DNA of 64,000 nt from CAYTPI01 sp964439625 (GCA_964439625.1 CAYTPI010000008.1:117065-181064), one strand, 5' to 3'. Counted from the stretch's first letter, positions 52,508 to 62,119 are shown. The notes: generated from the letters alone by a model not told the origin. A program made the numbers and translations.

Positions 52508-53995
52508 ATGTTCATAAAACGATCACCGTTGGGTGAGGGAAACCTCAGTTTTCGCCGCAGACGACGCTTCCCGGTCTTTTTTATTTTGCTCTACCTCACC
52601 GTTCTGATTGTAGCGCTGTTTGTTTGGTGGCAGGCGGATCGTTTCAGGCCGATGGTGATGTCTGCGATTGGGCCAACTCCTGAGCCAACGATGGCAGCCC
52701 CAGAATTGACAACTATGGGGTACGAAGCATACCTTGATGGTGACGTAGCCGAGGCCGTCACATATTATCAACAAGCGCTTGAACTCCAACCTGACAACCT
52801 CGATATTATGGATACATTAGCCTTCTCATTGGCTATTGATTTTTGGATCGACTCAGCTAAGACGCAGTCTGTTGTTGAGTCGCTTGCCATTGCTGAGCAA
52901 ATGGTGGCCCTTGCCCCTGAAGACCCCCGCGGGTATGCAGCCAAGGCTCGGGCCTTGAACTTCCAAGGCTTTTATCCAGAAGCTAACCTTGAGGCACTAC
53001 GAGCAATTGAACGCGACCCGGATTATGTGTATGGTCATATCTACCTCGCTGAGTCTTACACGTATCTTGGGCGGCTGCGGCAAGCATTAGAGCAAGCCAA
53101 TGTTGCCGTCGAGATGGCGCCATACAATGTTGAAGCGCGACGTAGCTATGCCACTATCCTTGAATATTATGGTGATTACGATGGGGCTATCGCCCAATAT
53201 GAACAATCGCTGCGAATTGAACCTAACCGGCTTGACTTACTTTATGGGCGTGCCCGCAACTTGCGTGCTGCAGGCCGCACTGACGAGGCCGTCGCGATGT
53301 TCGGTGCGATCATTAGCTTAGACCCAGAAGATCCGCTGCCCTACGTTGAGCTTGGCAAGACGTATTTTGAAATCCGAGATGACGATGCTGCTCAGAACTA
53401 TTTGCAATCTGCGGTTGAGAAATACTGCGCCGACTGCCCACTTAACCGCGAAGTCTGGAATCTTGACAATCCAGAGTATTGGCCTACGAGCAACGAGCCA
53501 CGGCCCCAACTCTCAGAATTGCCGGAAGAAGTATTTATGCCCGCATGGCAGCGCTTGGGTATGGTTTACCTGACGCGCCGCAACTATGAAGATGCGATTG
53601 ATATCCTTGAAGAAGCGATTGTTTGGGGCGAAACAAGCGCCGTCGATGTGCCCATGGAAATGCACTATGTTGTTGCCAGTGCTTACTACTATCGGGCAAG
53701 CTGCGAGCAGTCAGTGGCGCACGCGGTGACAGCCCTCAACTTATATGAAGAACGCGAGCTAAACGACTCCAATGCGTTAGTTAATACGCTGCGTATTTTT
53801 GTTCTATGTCGTGACTACAATTTTGAGGGTAACCCAGTACGTCATCAGGGGCCGGGTTTTGTAAACGGCTTCCCCGAAGGGTATACGGAACCGAACGTCG
53901 TTGTTGAAGCGCCTGATGGTTCGGACGCGAACACTGAGGCAGAAGACGAGTCAGATGAAATGACTGAAGACTCTATCGAAAACACCGTCGAATAA
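52508..53995 (+). CDS. Membrane-anchored TPR protein
   Basis: A 495-residue protein: a very basic cytoplasmic N-terminus (FRRRRRFPVF), one membrane helix (about residues 22-43), then tetratricopeptide repeats (about 60-300 and 345-430; e.g. AVTYYQQALELQPDNLDIMD and AIAQYEQSLRIEPNRLDLLY), and an acidic tail. Orients the TPR domain outward. It is followed 15 bases later by a paralogous TPR gene, so the two are likely co-expressed. No catalytic domain is seen. Confidence 0.9.
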   Translation: MFIKRSPLGEGNLSFRRRRRFPVFFILLYLTVLIVALFVWWQADRFRPMVMSAIGPTPEPTMAAPELTTMGYEAYLDGDVAEAVTYYQQALELQPDNLDIMDTLAFSLAIDFWIDSAKTQSVVESLAIAEQMVALAPEDPRGYAAKARALNFQGFYPEANLEALRAIERDPDYVYGHIYLAESYTYLGRLRQALEQANVAVEMAPYNVEARRSYATILEYYGDYDGAIAQYEQSLRIEPNRLDLLYGRARNLRAAGRTDEAVAMFGAIISLDPEDPLPYVELGKTYFEIRDDDAAQNYLQSAVEKYCADCPLNREVWNLDNPEYWPTSNEPRPQLSELPEEVFMPAWQRLGMVYLTRRNYEDAIDILEEAIVWGETSAVDVPMEMHYVVASAYYYRASCEQSVAHAVTALNLYEERELNDSNALVNTLRIFVLCRDYNFEGNPVRHQGPGFVNGFPEGYTEPNVVVEAPDGSDANTEAEDESDEMTEDSIENTVE

Positions 53996-54010
53996 CTGGA
54001 GGTACACTTT

Positions 54011-55348
54011 TTGGGTATCCCACTAGGCGGGGGAAACAAGCGCAGGCGCAATTACGCTGATTATGGCCCCCAATATCGAAGCCCACGCGAAAACGATCCC
54101 TTTCGGATTGCATTTTACATCGCTGCAATCATTGGCCTCGGTTGGGTTTATTTCAATCAAGAGGAGGTAACTGCGGCAGGGTTTTTGCCGCAGATCAGCC
54201 TTTCTTCTGATGGTCAAACTGTTGCACCGATTGGTGCCCCACGTCCAACTGCTACACCGTCCGTGACGGCCGCTGATCTGGCAATGCAGGCTGAGCAAGA
54301 AATTGATCAAGCACGTCTGGAAGAAGCGATTGATCTTTACGAGCAGGCGGCTCGCCTTGACCCAGCCAACCCGGAGTACCCATATGAAGTTTCCCGCTTA
54401 CTGATTTATCTCTCTGTGTTGCAATATGGTGAAGAACGCGAGGCGACACTCGAACGCGCTTTTGAAGCATCACAGCTTGCCATTCTTGCCAACCCAGACA
54501 GCCCCTTAGGCTATGCGATTGAAGGCAAAGTTGCCGATTGGCAGGGTAGACCAGAAGATGCACTCAACAGCATTACCGAGGCGATTGGCATCGACGAAAG
54601 CTGGGGCGTAGCGCACGGATACCTTGCAGAAGCTCAGGTTGATCTGCAGCGTTATGATCAGGCACAAGAATCGATCTCAACGGCTCTTCAACTCTCGCCA
54701 CAAAGCGTGGATGTTCGCCGAGACTATGGTTACGTACTCGAAAGCCTTGGTGATTACTCAAGTGGCGCCATTCAGTATGAGTCGGCGTTGGCATTGGAAC
54801 CGAACTTCCCCCCTATTCGTTTTTCGTTGGCACTGAATTATTTCGTCACAGCGCGCTACAACGAGGCAATCGATATTTTGCTAGAACTTGGTGCTCTCTA
54901 TCCACAGAATGCACTGGTACAGTACCAAGTTGGCATTGTCTACGAGACTGGCATTGGTGATCAAAACTCTGCGCTAGAGTTCTATGAAGCTGCCGTTGAA
55001 TTGGATGACTCATACACACGTCCATGGGTACGCATTGGAGCTATTGAATTTTTTCGGGGGAATTGGGCGTTGGTCACAGCCCCTTTGGAACGGGCATTAG
55101 CAGGCGGCACAGACACAACCGCAATTCAGTATCAGCTTGGGCTAGCCTATGCCCAGCGTGGTGAATGCACGAGTGCGGTACCATACTTGCAAGAGGCTTA
55201 TAATCGGGCCCCTGAAGATGAATTGGTGGTTGATATTGTTAATACAGGGTTCTCGTTGTGTGGCGTTGAAGGCGTCGATGGTGTTATCCCTGCTGCCCCA
55301 GCCGAAGGTGAAGGTGGCGATGTTCCGGTTGAGGAATCTTTTCCATAA
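54011..55348 (+). CDS. Membrane-anchored TPR protein (paralogue, TTG start)
   Basis: A 445-residue protein with the same layout: basic N-terminus (GGGNKRRRNYADYGPQYRS), one membrane helix (about residues 33-50), a short Pro/Thr linker, then TPR units (EEAIDLYEQAARLDPANPEY, YDQAQESISTALQLSPQSVD, SGAIQYESALALEPNFPPI). The start is TTG at 54011, supported by GGAGG nine bases upstream. It is the second gene of a two-gene TPR operon and probably shares a binding partner with the first. Confidence 0.9.
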   Translation: MGIPLGGGNKRRRNYADYGPQYRSPRENDPFRIAFYIAAIIGLGWVYFNQEEVTAAGFLPQISLSSDGQTVAPIGAPRPTATPSVTAADLAMQAEQEIDQARLEEAIDLYEQAARLDPANPEYPYEVSRLLIYLSVLQYGEEREATLERAFEASQLAILANPDSPLGYAIEGKVADWQGRPEDALNSITEAIGIDESWGVAHGYLAEAQVDLQRYDQAQESISTALQLSPQSVDVRRDYGYVLESLGDYSSGAIQYESALALEPNFPPIRFSLALNYFVTARYNEAIDILLELGALYPQNALVQYQVGIVYETGIGDQNSALEFYEAAVELDDSYTRPWVRIGAIEFFRGNWALVTAPLERALAGGTDTTAIQYQLGLAYAQRGECTSAVPYLQEAYNRAPEDELVVDIVNTGFSLCGVEGVDGVIPAAPAEGEGGDVPVEESFP

Positions 55349-55351
55349 CGG

Positions 55352-55711
55352 TTACTCGGCTAATACCTCGTCCAGTATTTTCTTCGCGTTAATCGCGGTT
55401 GGAAAGCCATTGTAGGGCACTGTGTGGATGATAATTTCTTCTAACTCAGTTGGTAAAATGCCTACTGCCAGTGCACCCCGCAGATGAATTCTTAGCTCTG
55501 GCGCGTGCCCTAGCACTGTCAACATAGCGACCGTGAGCATTTCACGCGTTTTGAGATCGAGGCCCGGTCTGCTAATTACCTCCCCATAGGCAAAATTGCG
55601 CACAAGCTCACCCAGCACACCATACGCCTCAAGTCGAGCAGCCTGATGCGAGCCGAACAAGCGAGCGTGTGTTTCTGTCCCGCGCTCTGTACGTGTTTTT
55701 TCGTCACTCAT
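55352..55711 (-). CDS. Carboxymuconolactone decarboxylase-family protein
   Basis: A 119-residue all-helical CMD protein (AYGVLGELVRNFAYGEVISR, LDLKTREMLTVAMLTVLGHA, PELRIHLRGALAVGILPTEL). It contains no Cys, so it belongs to the PcaC-like, not the AhpD-like redox group. The ATG at 55711 overlaps the stop of the FAD oxidoreductase by four bases, so the two are coupled. Confidence 0.88.
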   Translation of the reverse strand: MSDEKTRTERGTETHARLFGSHQAARLEAYGVLGELVRNFAYGEVISRPGLDLKTREMLTVAMLTVLGHAPELRIHLRGALAVGILPTELEEIIIHTVPYNGFPTAINAKKILDEVLAE

Positions 55712-57312
55712 TTTTGAAGTTTCCACCATTTCTTGCGTAAGTCACTAAGGACTACTTGGGCAGTATTGCGTCCTGATGCCCCCATGATCCCGCCACCGGG
55801 ATGCGTGCTGGCCCCCGTCAGATACAGGTTTTTGACTGGGCCACGATAGTTTGACATGGTAATTGTTGGGCGCATCAAGAACATCTGGTCAACCGACATT
55901 TCAAGGTGCATCACATTGCCGCGCAGTAAGCCCAGTTCGCGTTCGAGAAAGGCTGGTGTTTCGATCAACTTGCCCACAACAGCATCTTTGACGTTGGGGG
56001 CGTACTCCGCCATCTTGTTGATAATCGTCGCTTCAACCTCCGCTTCAATGTCATCCCAACTGGCTCCCGATGCGAGTTCATAGGGATAATACTGTGCCCA
56101 TAAAAACATGACGTGTTTACCCTTAGGCGCTAGGGTGGGGTCAACAGCACTGAAAGTCATGCTGATTAAGGCCGGGTCTGCGGAGGGCTTCCCTGCCAAA
56201 TAGTCTGCATAAGCCGTGTTGAGATAATCCAACGAGGGGCAGATGAACTGTAACGCATGATGCTGTGCTCCGGGTGAACCATCTTCTGGGCTGGGGGCCA
56301 CCGTGTAATTCGGCAGTTCATCCATAGCATAGCGCACAACCATGCCAAAGCCGTTGCCTACACGCGACTTATTGACCAGCTTTTGGTCTTTATCACTGAC
56401 GTCGTCTGGATTGAGCATTTTCATAGTCGTGTAGATGTGTGCCCCGCTGACCACACGCTTCGCTGTTAAGCAAGTGCCGTCTGCTGTTTCAATGCCAACA
56501 GCTTTGCCGTCTTCGGTTAGGATGCGGGTCACAGTACAGTTGAGGTGGACATCGCCACCATGGGCTTCGATCATGCGTTGTAGCGCTTGCGTCAGCATGC
56601 CTGACCCACCTTGCGGACGGCGCGCCCCACTAACGTGATACATTGGGTGCCACAGCGCAAACGGCCCAGATAGTGGTTCAGTCGGCGGCGGACCAGATTG
56701 CGCCGCCATCCAGCCAATAGCAGCTTGAACCTTATCGCTCTTGAATGTGCGCTGCAGAAGCGGGCCGTAACCGCTCAAGATATCGCGTAGACGCGTCTCC
56801 CAATTATGACGATCACCTGTTTTGAGGCCAATATCACGGATCAGGTGGATAGGTGTCGGTGGGTGCATAAATGACTGTACCATACCTTCAGCTAAGGGCA
56901 TCCATTCTTTGATGAAACTGCGGTAGGCATCGGCATCTTCTGGGCTGATTGCTGCGATGCTGTCGCATGTTTTGTCAATATCGCGCCAAAAGGTGATTGA
57001 GGTGCCATCCGGGAAGGGAGCAAAGAACAGCGGGTCAAGGTCGAGGTAGTGCAGCCCATAGGTTTCAAGCTCTAGGTCTTGGACAACGGACGTGCTGTTG
57101 ATCAGGATATGGGCAGAACCGCCAAGATCAAAACGGTAACCGGGTATATGTTCTTCGGTAACGACCGCACCACCAACGATTGGCCTACGTTCAACAATGC
57201 CGACTTTGTACCCTGCTTTGGCAACATACCCTGCACAGACAAGCGCATTGTGACCTGCACCAATCACGAGAACGTCATAATCTGATGAAGAGCTAGACAT
57301 GGTAAATTCCAT
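55708..57312 (-). CDS. FAD-dependent oxidoreductase, phytoene desaturase-related
   Basis: A 534-residue protein with the N-terminal dinucleotide-binding motif VIGAGHNALVCAGYVAKAGY (GxGxxG variant with GHNAL), ERRPIVGGAVVTEE and a C-terminal YLTGASTHPGGGIMGASGRN motif, as in CrtI-like and PYROXD2-type oxidoreductases. The middle carries TFKSDKVQAAIGWMAAQSGP. The natural substrate is unclear; typical carotenoid partners (CrtB) are absent. Start is ATG 57312 or 57300; the second has GGAAT upstream. Coupled to the CMD gene. Confidence 0.9.
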   Translation of the reverse strand: MEFTMSSSSSDYDVLVIGAGHNALVCAGYVAKAGYKVGIVERRPIVGGAVVTEEHIPGYRFDLGGSAHILINSTSVVQDLELETYGLHYLDLDPLFFAPFPDGTSITFWRDIDKTCDSIAAISPEDADAYRSFIKEWMPLAEGMVQSFMHPPTPIHLIRDIGLKTGDRHNWETRLRDILSGYGPLLQRTFKSDKVQAAIGWMAAQSGPPPTEPLSGPFALWHPMYHVSGARRPQGGSGMLTQALQRMIEAHGGDVHLNCTVTRILTEDGKAVGIETADGTCLTAKRVVSGAHIYTTMKMLNPDDVSDKDQKLVNKSRVGNGFGMVVRYAMDELPNYTVAPSPEDGSPGAQHHALQFICPSLDYLNTAYADYLAGKPSADPALISMTFSAVDPTLAPKGKHVMFLWAQYYPYELASGASWDDIEAEVEATIINKMAEYAPNVKDAVVGKLIETPAFLERELGLLRGNVMHLEMSVDQMFLMRPTITMSNYRGPVKNLYLTGASTHPGGGIMGASGRNTAQVVLSDLRKKWWKLQK

Positions 57313-57496
57313 TTATCTTGTTTCCGTGAGTGGACTATACTGAACAGCGGTTAACAATGCACTCACAACGAGCTGGCTTGATTGCCCTCCATTTGTCGGC
57401 ATGGTAACATGTCGAGAGTTATAATCTAGGTGACGATAGCATTTATTACGTCACAATGACTTTTTATCATCCATCTTCGCTACTGGGATTAGCCAC

Positions 57497-58231
57497 ATGC
57501 GCTACTTGATTATCTCTGATATTCATGCCAACCTAACCGCTTTCGAGACGGTGCTTGCTGATGCAGGCCCAATCGGTGAAGCTTATGACTTTGTGTGGTG
57601 CTTGGGTGACGTCGTTGGTTACGGGCCTGACCCCAACGAATGCGTTGATCTATTGCGTTCGATGCCGCATCTGTGTTTGGCTGGCAACCATGACTGGGCG
57701 GCACTTGGTCGTCTAGACATTCGCAGTTTCAACGCAGATGCTCGTAAGGCCGTCCAATGGACGCGTGACACCCTCACAGATAATAATCTGGCCTACTTAG
57801 AGGCACTGCCGACAACCTTTGTGTTGGGCAATTTCACGCTGGCGCACGGTTCTCCGCGCGAACCGGTGTGGGAGTACATCCTTGATCCATTAGTAGCAGC
57901 GCTGAACTTCTCACATTATCAAACGACTTACTGTCTCGTAGGGCATACGCATACACCGGTCACCTTCAAAAATGTTGATGGTACGTGCGAAGCCGTCGCG
58001 CCTGAGTACCAAGTGGAGAGCAAGCTTGACCAAGCACGTCAGATCATTAACCCTGGCAGTGTTGGGCAACCGCGTGACTCAGACCCACGAGCGGCTTATG
58101 CTATTCTGGATATTGAACATGTATCCTTCGAGTACCGCCGGGTAGAGTATGACATCAGTGCGGTGCAAAAGCGTCTGCGCAAGGCTGATATGCCCGAGCG
58201 CCTCATCACGCGATTGGAGCATGGTTGGTAA
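57497..58231 (+). CDS. Calcineurin-like metallophosphoesterase (YfcE-like)
   Basis: A 244-residue protein with the full phosphoesterase set: SDIHANL, CLGDVVGYGPDP, LAGNHDWA, AHGSPREPVWEY and VGHTHTPVTF, and INPGSVGQPRDSDPRA at the end. This is the layout of the YfcE/MJ0936-like phosphodiesterase group, bimetal centre from Asp, His and Asn. Substrate unknown. It is convergent with the EEP gene. Confidence 0.93.
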   Translation: MRYLIISDIHANLTAFETVLADAGPIGEAYDFVWCLGDVVGYGPDPNECVDLLRSMPHLCLAGNHDWAALGRLDIRSFNADARKAVQWTRDTLTDNNLAYLEALPTTFVLGNFTLAHGSPREPVWEYILDPLVAALNFSHYQTTYCLVGHTHTPVTFKNVDGTCEAVAPEYQVESKLDQARQIINPGSVGQPRDSDPRAAYAILDIEHVSFEYRRVEYDISAVQKRLRKADMPERLITRLEHGW

Positions 58232-58232
58232 T

Positions 58233-59318
58233 CTATTTTGCTGCCACCTCAACTGCATAGAGAGAACCCAGCTCTGGTGTTGTTGCATTGGAGCTTTCAT
58301 TTTTCGCTTGGCTATTCCACATGAGATGCGCGATGAGCGAGCGATGATCAGAGCCAGCATCCGGCCCCAAGTAGGCATCTGCGGCGCGGAAGTCTGGCGT
58401 GTGGAAGACGTAGTCAATGCGATAGAGAGGCGGAATAATTGGGAGGGTCGTCCCAGGCTGGGCTGGAAATGTGAACCCGAACCCCCGCCCCGCTTGGTGA
58501 TATGCGTCAAGCAAGCCCATCCCTATTATCTTTTGATAATCGTGACTTTGATCCGTGACGTTAAAATCCCCAATCACGATGTGCGGCATTTGCGATACGT
58601 CAGTCTCAGCGACGAACAGCGCAAGATCCTCGCTGGCCCACCCCAATGTTGCGGTCCGGACTTCAGTAAGTTGAGGTGGCGGGTGTAAGTTGTACACCCC
58701 AATCTGCGAGCCATTGATGTTTAAAACTACGTATTGATAGGGTTGATCGGACACAAGGTAGCGGATTTCGGCAGAGTCAAATGGATACTTGCTCAGCAGG
58801 CCAATCCCCGGAATACCCATGCCCAATAATAATTGATGCGGATATTGTTCAATGAGATCGGCTTGAAGCCGGTCAGCCTGTGTGACTGTCAACTCTTGCA
58901 AGGCGACAACGTCAGCATCAACATCCAGAAGCATATTGACGAGTGCACCGGCGTTAGTTTTATCGTTTCCTAAGTTGTAGCTAAGAAAAGTCAGTGGAAT
59001 GGCAGTTGCATCGTCGGCCTCAGCTTGATTGCTCAAAGGCAGCGCTGGCAAATAAAGCCTAAAAAGTATGACCCCAATCATGATGTGCAGCCCAGCAAAG
59101 ACACTGACACCCCATAACTGGTTGAGCACACCCAACAACAGCATCAACAAAATAGGCAGCAGCATCAGATGATAAACGTATGAGAGCAGGGTCGTGAAGA
59201 GGATACGCTCCCCTACTATCGCTCGGAGAATGAGATACACGAGCAAGACCAAAAGGTATGCATAAACAGCGATGAGCAGCATGTGTTGGACGATACGGCT
59301 TGTTGACGATTTATTCAC
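58233..59318 (-). CDS. Membrane-anchored endonuclease/exonuclease/phosphatase protein
   Basis: A 361-residue protein with three N-terminal membrane helices (about residues 13-90) and an EEP domain outside: FLSYNLGNDKTN, DADVVALQEL, HIVIGDFNVTDQSHDY, GSDHRSLIAHL. The catalytic acid/base set (Glu in LQEL, Asp/Asn in GDFN, Asp-His in SDH) is intact. Such membrane-anchored EEP proteins may hydrolyse lipids or nucleic acids. Start is GTG at 59318; an ATG at codon 13 (59282) is an alternative. Confidence 0.87.
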   Translation of the reverse strand: MNKSSTSRIVQHMLLIAVYAYLLVLLVYLILRAIVGERILFTTLLSYVYHLMLLPILLMLLLGVLNQLWGVSVFAGLHIMIGVILFRLYLPALPLSNQAEADDATAIPLTFLSYNLGNDKTNAGALVNMLLDVDADVVALQELTVTQADRLQADLIEQYPHQLLLGMGIPGIGLLSKYPFDSAEIRYLVSDQPYQYVVLNINGSQIGVYNLHPPPQLTEVRTATLGWASEDLALFVAETDVSQMPHIVIGDFNVTDQSHDYQKIIGMGLLDAYHQAGRGFGFTFPAQPGTTLPIIPPLYRIDYVFHTPDFRAADAYLGPDAGSDHRSLIAHLMWNSQAKNESSNATTPELGSLYAVEVAAK

Positions 59319-59473
59319 TGTAATAATTCTGCCGCATAGATATTATATGCGGATGAAATACCGTTGATATTTGTTTAACATTCGCCGGACACAGAGTTCA
59401 GTTGCCGAACCCGTTTGCTGAGAGTACGGTTAGGGTAGCCAATAATCAAACAGTTTGAAGGGCTGAGGACATT

Positions 59474-59806
59474 ATGGAATTCAATACTTACCAGCAAGGT
59501 GCATTGGGAACAGCCGAGTTCCCCCCTGACTACCGGATAATCTACCCGGCATTGGGGCTGGCGGGTGAGGCAGGAGAAGTCGCAGAAAAGATCAAGAAAC
59601 AACTTCGAGACAAGGGCGGTGTGCAGTCGCTGACAGAAGCTGATATCGATGCGCTTAAGAAAGAGCTTGGCGATGTACTCTGGTATATTGCTGTGCTTGC
59701 TGACGACCTTGGACTTGAGCTTGACGCAATCGCGACTGCCAACCTAGAGAAACTGACGAGCCGCAAAGCCCGCGGCAAGCTGGGGGGTAGTGGCGACAAT
59801 CGTTAG
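59474..59806 (+). CDS. MazG-like nucleotide pyrophosphohydrolase
   Basis: A 110-residue all-alpha protein: PALGLAGEAGEVAEKIKKQL contains the EExxE/ExxD-type metal-binding helix, and KKELGDVLWYIAVLADDLG the second helix of the MazG/RS21-C6 fold. The short length and single module fit the MazG-like/DCTPP1 group that hydrolyses non-canonical NTPs. Weak ribosome site before the ATG. Convergent with the slipin gene. Confidence 0.9.
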   Translation: MEFNTYQQGALGTAEFPPDYRIIYPALGLAGEAGEVAEKIKKQLRDKGGVQSLTEADIDALKKELGDVLWYIAVLADDLGLELDAIATANLEKLTSRKARGKLGGSGDNR

Positions 59807-59916
59807 GCAGATGAATTATATTAGAGTAGCGTCGATGCGAGTGTCTTCAGGAAGCGTAAGGACATGATACCGCTGTTGTCTGATTTAGTATCGGCTCAAA
59901 GCAGACATATGAATCA

Positions 59917-59945
59917 AAACAGGCCGCATATACAGCCTGTTTTTT
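59917..59945. terminator. Bidirectional terminator
   Basis: An 8-bp stem (59917-59924 with 59935-59942), 10-nt loop, with a T-run on both strands, between the MazG-like stop and the slipin stop. Confidence 0.85.
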
Positions 59946-59966
59946 ATGTTGCTATGGAAGGCAAAC

Positions 59967-60761
59967 TTAACTTTCGTTTGAGTTTTTGTCTGCTATAGAG
60001 CGGGCGGCATCAGTGAACGCACCAATGATGTCGATGGGTACTGGGAAAATCAATGTTGAGTTCTTCTCAGCAGCAACCTCATTCAGAGTCTGTAAATAGC
60101 GCAATTGTAATGCCATTGGCGCACGCGCAATTATGACTGCGGCTTCTGACAGTTGCTGCGAAGCCTGAAATTCACCTTCAGCGTGAATAATCTTCGCCCG
60201 CTTATCACGTTCAGCCTCAGCTTGGCGGGCCATTGCACGCTGCATAACCTGTGGTAGTTCAACATCCTTGATCTCAACCATACTGACCTTGATACCCCAA
60301 GGCTCAGTAGCTTCATCGATGATCTGAGCAAGCTTGTCGTTAAGTCGCTCACGTTCAGCCAGCACTTCGTCGAGTTCTGCTTCACCAATCACACTGCGGA
60401 GACTAGTCTGGGCGAACTGCCAAGTCGCACGGCGATAATCCTCAACCTGAATGACGGCTTCGTCTGCGCGAACCACACGGAAATAGACGACAGCGTTCAC
60501 GGCTACCGTGACGTTATCGTTGGTAATAGCTTCCTGTGTGGGGACGTCTAATGTGATTGTCCGCATATCGACCTTTACCAGCCGGTCAATGAATGGGATC
60601 ACGAAGAAGAGGCCTGGCCCTTTGGGTTGGCCTGCAAGGCGACCGAGGCGAAAGATAACAGCGCGTTCATACTCTTGAACAATTCGAATGGCTGATGTCA
60701 ATAAACCAAAAACAACAATGCCTAAAAAACCAAGACATAATACAACAAAAAATGGATCCAT
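59967..60761 (-). CDS. Slipin/stomatin-type SPFH protein
   Basis: A 264-residue protein: membrane hairpin at the N-terminus (about residues 4-24), then an SPFH domain with QEYERAVIFRLGRL, PFIDRLVKVDMRTITLDVPT, AVVYFRVVRADEAVIQVEDY and AEGEFQASQQLSEAA. Slipins organise membrane microdomains and oligomerise; a partner NfeD-like gene is not adjacent here. Ribosome site AAGGAAG and a promoter with 18-base spacing are visible upstream. Confidence 0.93.
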   Translation of the reverse strand: MDPFFVVLCLGFLGIVVFGLLTSAIRIVQEYERAVIFRLGRLAGQPKGPGLFFVIPFIDRLVKVDMRTITLDVPTQEAITNDNVTVAVNAVVYFRVVRADEAVIQVEDYRRATWQFAQTSLRSVIGEAELDEVLAERERLNDKLAQIIDEATEPWGIKVSMVEIKDVELPQVMQRAMARQAEAERDKRAKIIHAEGEFQASQQLSEAAVIIARAPMALQLRYLQTLNEVAAEKNSTLIFPVPIDIIGAFTDAARSIADKNSNES

Positions 60762-60809
60762 GGAACTTACTTCCTTTGGTCAATTGCCTATATCAATATA
60801 CTGACTATG

Positions 60810-60839
60810 ATTATATGGGTTGATAAACCCCAGTAGCAA
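60810..60839 (-). promoter_or_regulatory. Promoter of the slipin gene
   Basis: On the minus strand: -35 TTGCTA (60834-60839), 18-base spacer, -10 TATAAT (60810-60815), about 50 bases before the slipin ATG. The -10 is a perfect consensus. Confidence 0.6.
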
Positions 60840-60884
60840 CCCAAAGACTAGGTTGTTGTGCCAACCATCTAAGAAAGAGCCGTT

Positions 60885-61724
60885 ATGTCTATTTGGGATA
60901 TCGCAAAAGTTGAACTGCTTTTTATTGGTGCCCTTTTCTTTCCTCTAATTCTGCAGTTGATCGTCTTGACCATCGTCAGTCGTTTATTGTGGAATTTCAC
61001 ACATCGACAATTTGGTTACTGGGTCTGGGTGGCTTTTGCACTTGTCGGTGTCCCCATCCACGAATTAAGCCATGCTCTTGCCTTCTGGGCAACGGGTGCG
61101 GGCGTATCAAAAATGGTGTTGTTTGCCCCCCGTGGGCTTCCTGAGCATAACGGGGCGACGGGCGTGGTTATCCCAAAGCGTAAACCGTCAAATTTCTCTC
61201 TACTAATTGCCTCGATTGCGCCTCTTTTTGGCTGTACATTGCTAGCGTGGCTGGTGCTGGTGCTGCTGATCCCTGATTTTGTCAGCGCTGAAGGCTTATC
61301 CACGCTTCAAATTGAGGACTTGAACAACATCAACCTTGGGGCGGCTGTCCTCGCGACTTTTGGCGCTTACTTCACCTCACTGTTTGAAACGCTGATATCC
61401 ATCAATTGGTTGGACTGGCGCACCTATCTCGCGCTGTATCTGGCGGCTTCCCTTGGCATGGGGGCCGCCCCAAGTAACACTGACCTTAAATATTTCTTCC
61501 CTGCTTGTTTGCTCGCACTATTGTTCCTATTTCCTGTGTTTGCCTTCATTGTGCTGCGAGATAATGCAGAACAAGCGCTGTTGCTGCTGCAAAATGCTGT
61601 GGGGCAGGCAACCTTGTCCGTCAGTGTGGCAGTGAACTACGCGACGCTATTCGCTTTGATTGCGTTGGTTGTTCTGTGGGTTGTTTCTTTGTTCCACAAA
61701 GGTAAGCGAGGGCGACGTTTTTGA
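60885..61724 (+). CDS. HExxH membrane metalloprotease-like protein
   Basis: A 279-residue protein with about seven helices. HELSH at residues 59-63 is an HExxH zinc motif placed inside a helix, and later APSNTDLK (about 195-200) provides an Asp in the third part of the protein, as in site-2-protease-like enzymes (M50). The segment FLLPHNGAT-type loop follows the first motif (LPEHNGATGVVIP). Sequence differs from well-known M50 sub-families, so the activity is a likely inference only. It is divergent from the slipin gene, and co-occurrence with SPFH proteins would fit membrane quality control. Confidence 0.65.
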   Translation: MSIWDIAKVELLFIGALFFPLILQLIVLTIVSRLLWNFTHRQFGYWVWVAFALVGVPIHELSHALAFWATGAGVSKMVLFAPRGLPEHNGATGVVIPKRKPSNFSLLIASIAPLFGCTLLAWLVLVLLIPDFVSAEGLSTLQIEDLNNINLGAAVLATFGAYFTSLFETLISINWLDWRTYLALYLAASLGMGAAPSNTDLKYFFPACLLALLFLFPVFAFIVLRDNAEQALLLLQNAVGQATLSVSVAVNYATLFALIALVVLWVVSLFHKGKRGRRF

Positions 61725-61846
61725 CTATGTGTGACAGCATCATAGATGCAGCGTGATCATCCTCACTGAAGTCAATGACCGAAGTCCTCTACACTCAGGC
61801 TGTAATCACGAAAGACCTGAGGCAAGTATTCAGAAAGGGAACCGTA

Positions 61847-62056
61847 ATGACCACTTTCACTGACATCAAAGAAGTGCTCATCAAGATGGAAGAAAACCCA
61901 GATATCGCACGGCGGTTAGATGGTCTGTCACGGCCTGATCGGATTATGTTGGCAGAGGCATTAATCAACTGTGGCGAATGGCTAATTGAGGAAGAAACAA
62001 CTTACCAGGTTGGCTTCCCAAGCTGGGTAAGCTGGCAAAACGCCGGAATTTATTAG
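61847..62056 (+). CDS. Uncharacterised 69-aa protein
   Basis: A small helical protein (DIKEVLIKMEENPDIARRLD) with a conserved-looking WLIEEETTYQVGFPSWVSWQ end. The start at 61847 has AAAGGGA seven bases upstream; an extended frame to 61775 is rejected. No family recognised. It is followed by a terminator-like hairpin. Confidence 0.65.
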   Translation: MTTFTDIKEVLIKMEENPDIARRLDGLSRPDRIMLAEALINCGEWLIEEETTYQVGFPSWVSWQNAGIY

Positions 62057-62066
62057 GTACGACGGC

Positions 62067-62094
62067 AGGGTGGCTATGCAGTCGCCCTATTTTG
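62067..62094 (+). terminator. Weak terminator after the 69-aa gene
   Basis: An 8-bp stem with two G-T pairs (62067-62074 with 62081-62088), 6-nt loop, then ATTTTG on the plus strand. Confidence 0.5.
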
Positions 62095-62119
62095 ATTCTA
62101 TGACCAAGCTCTATGTAGG

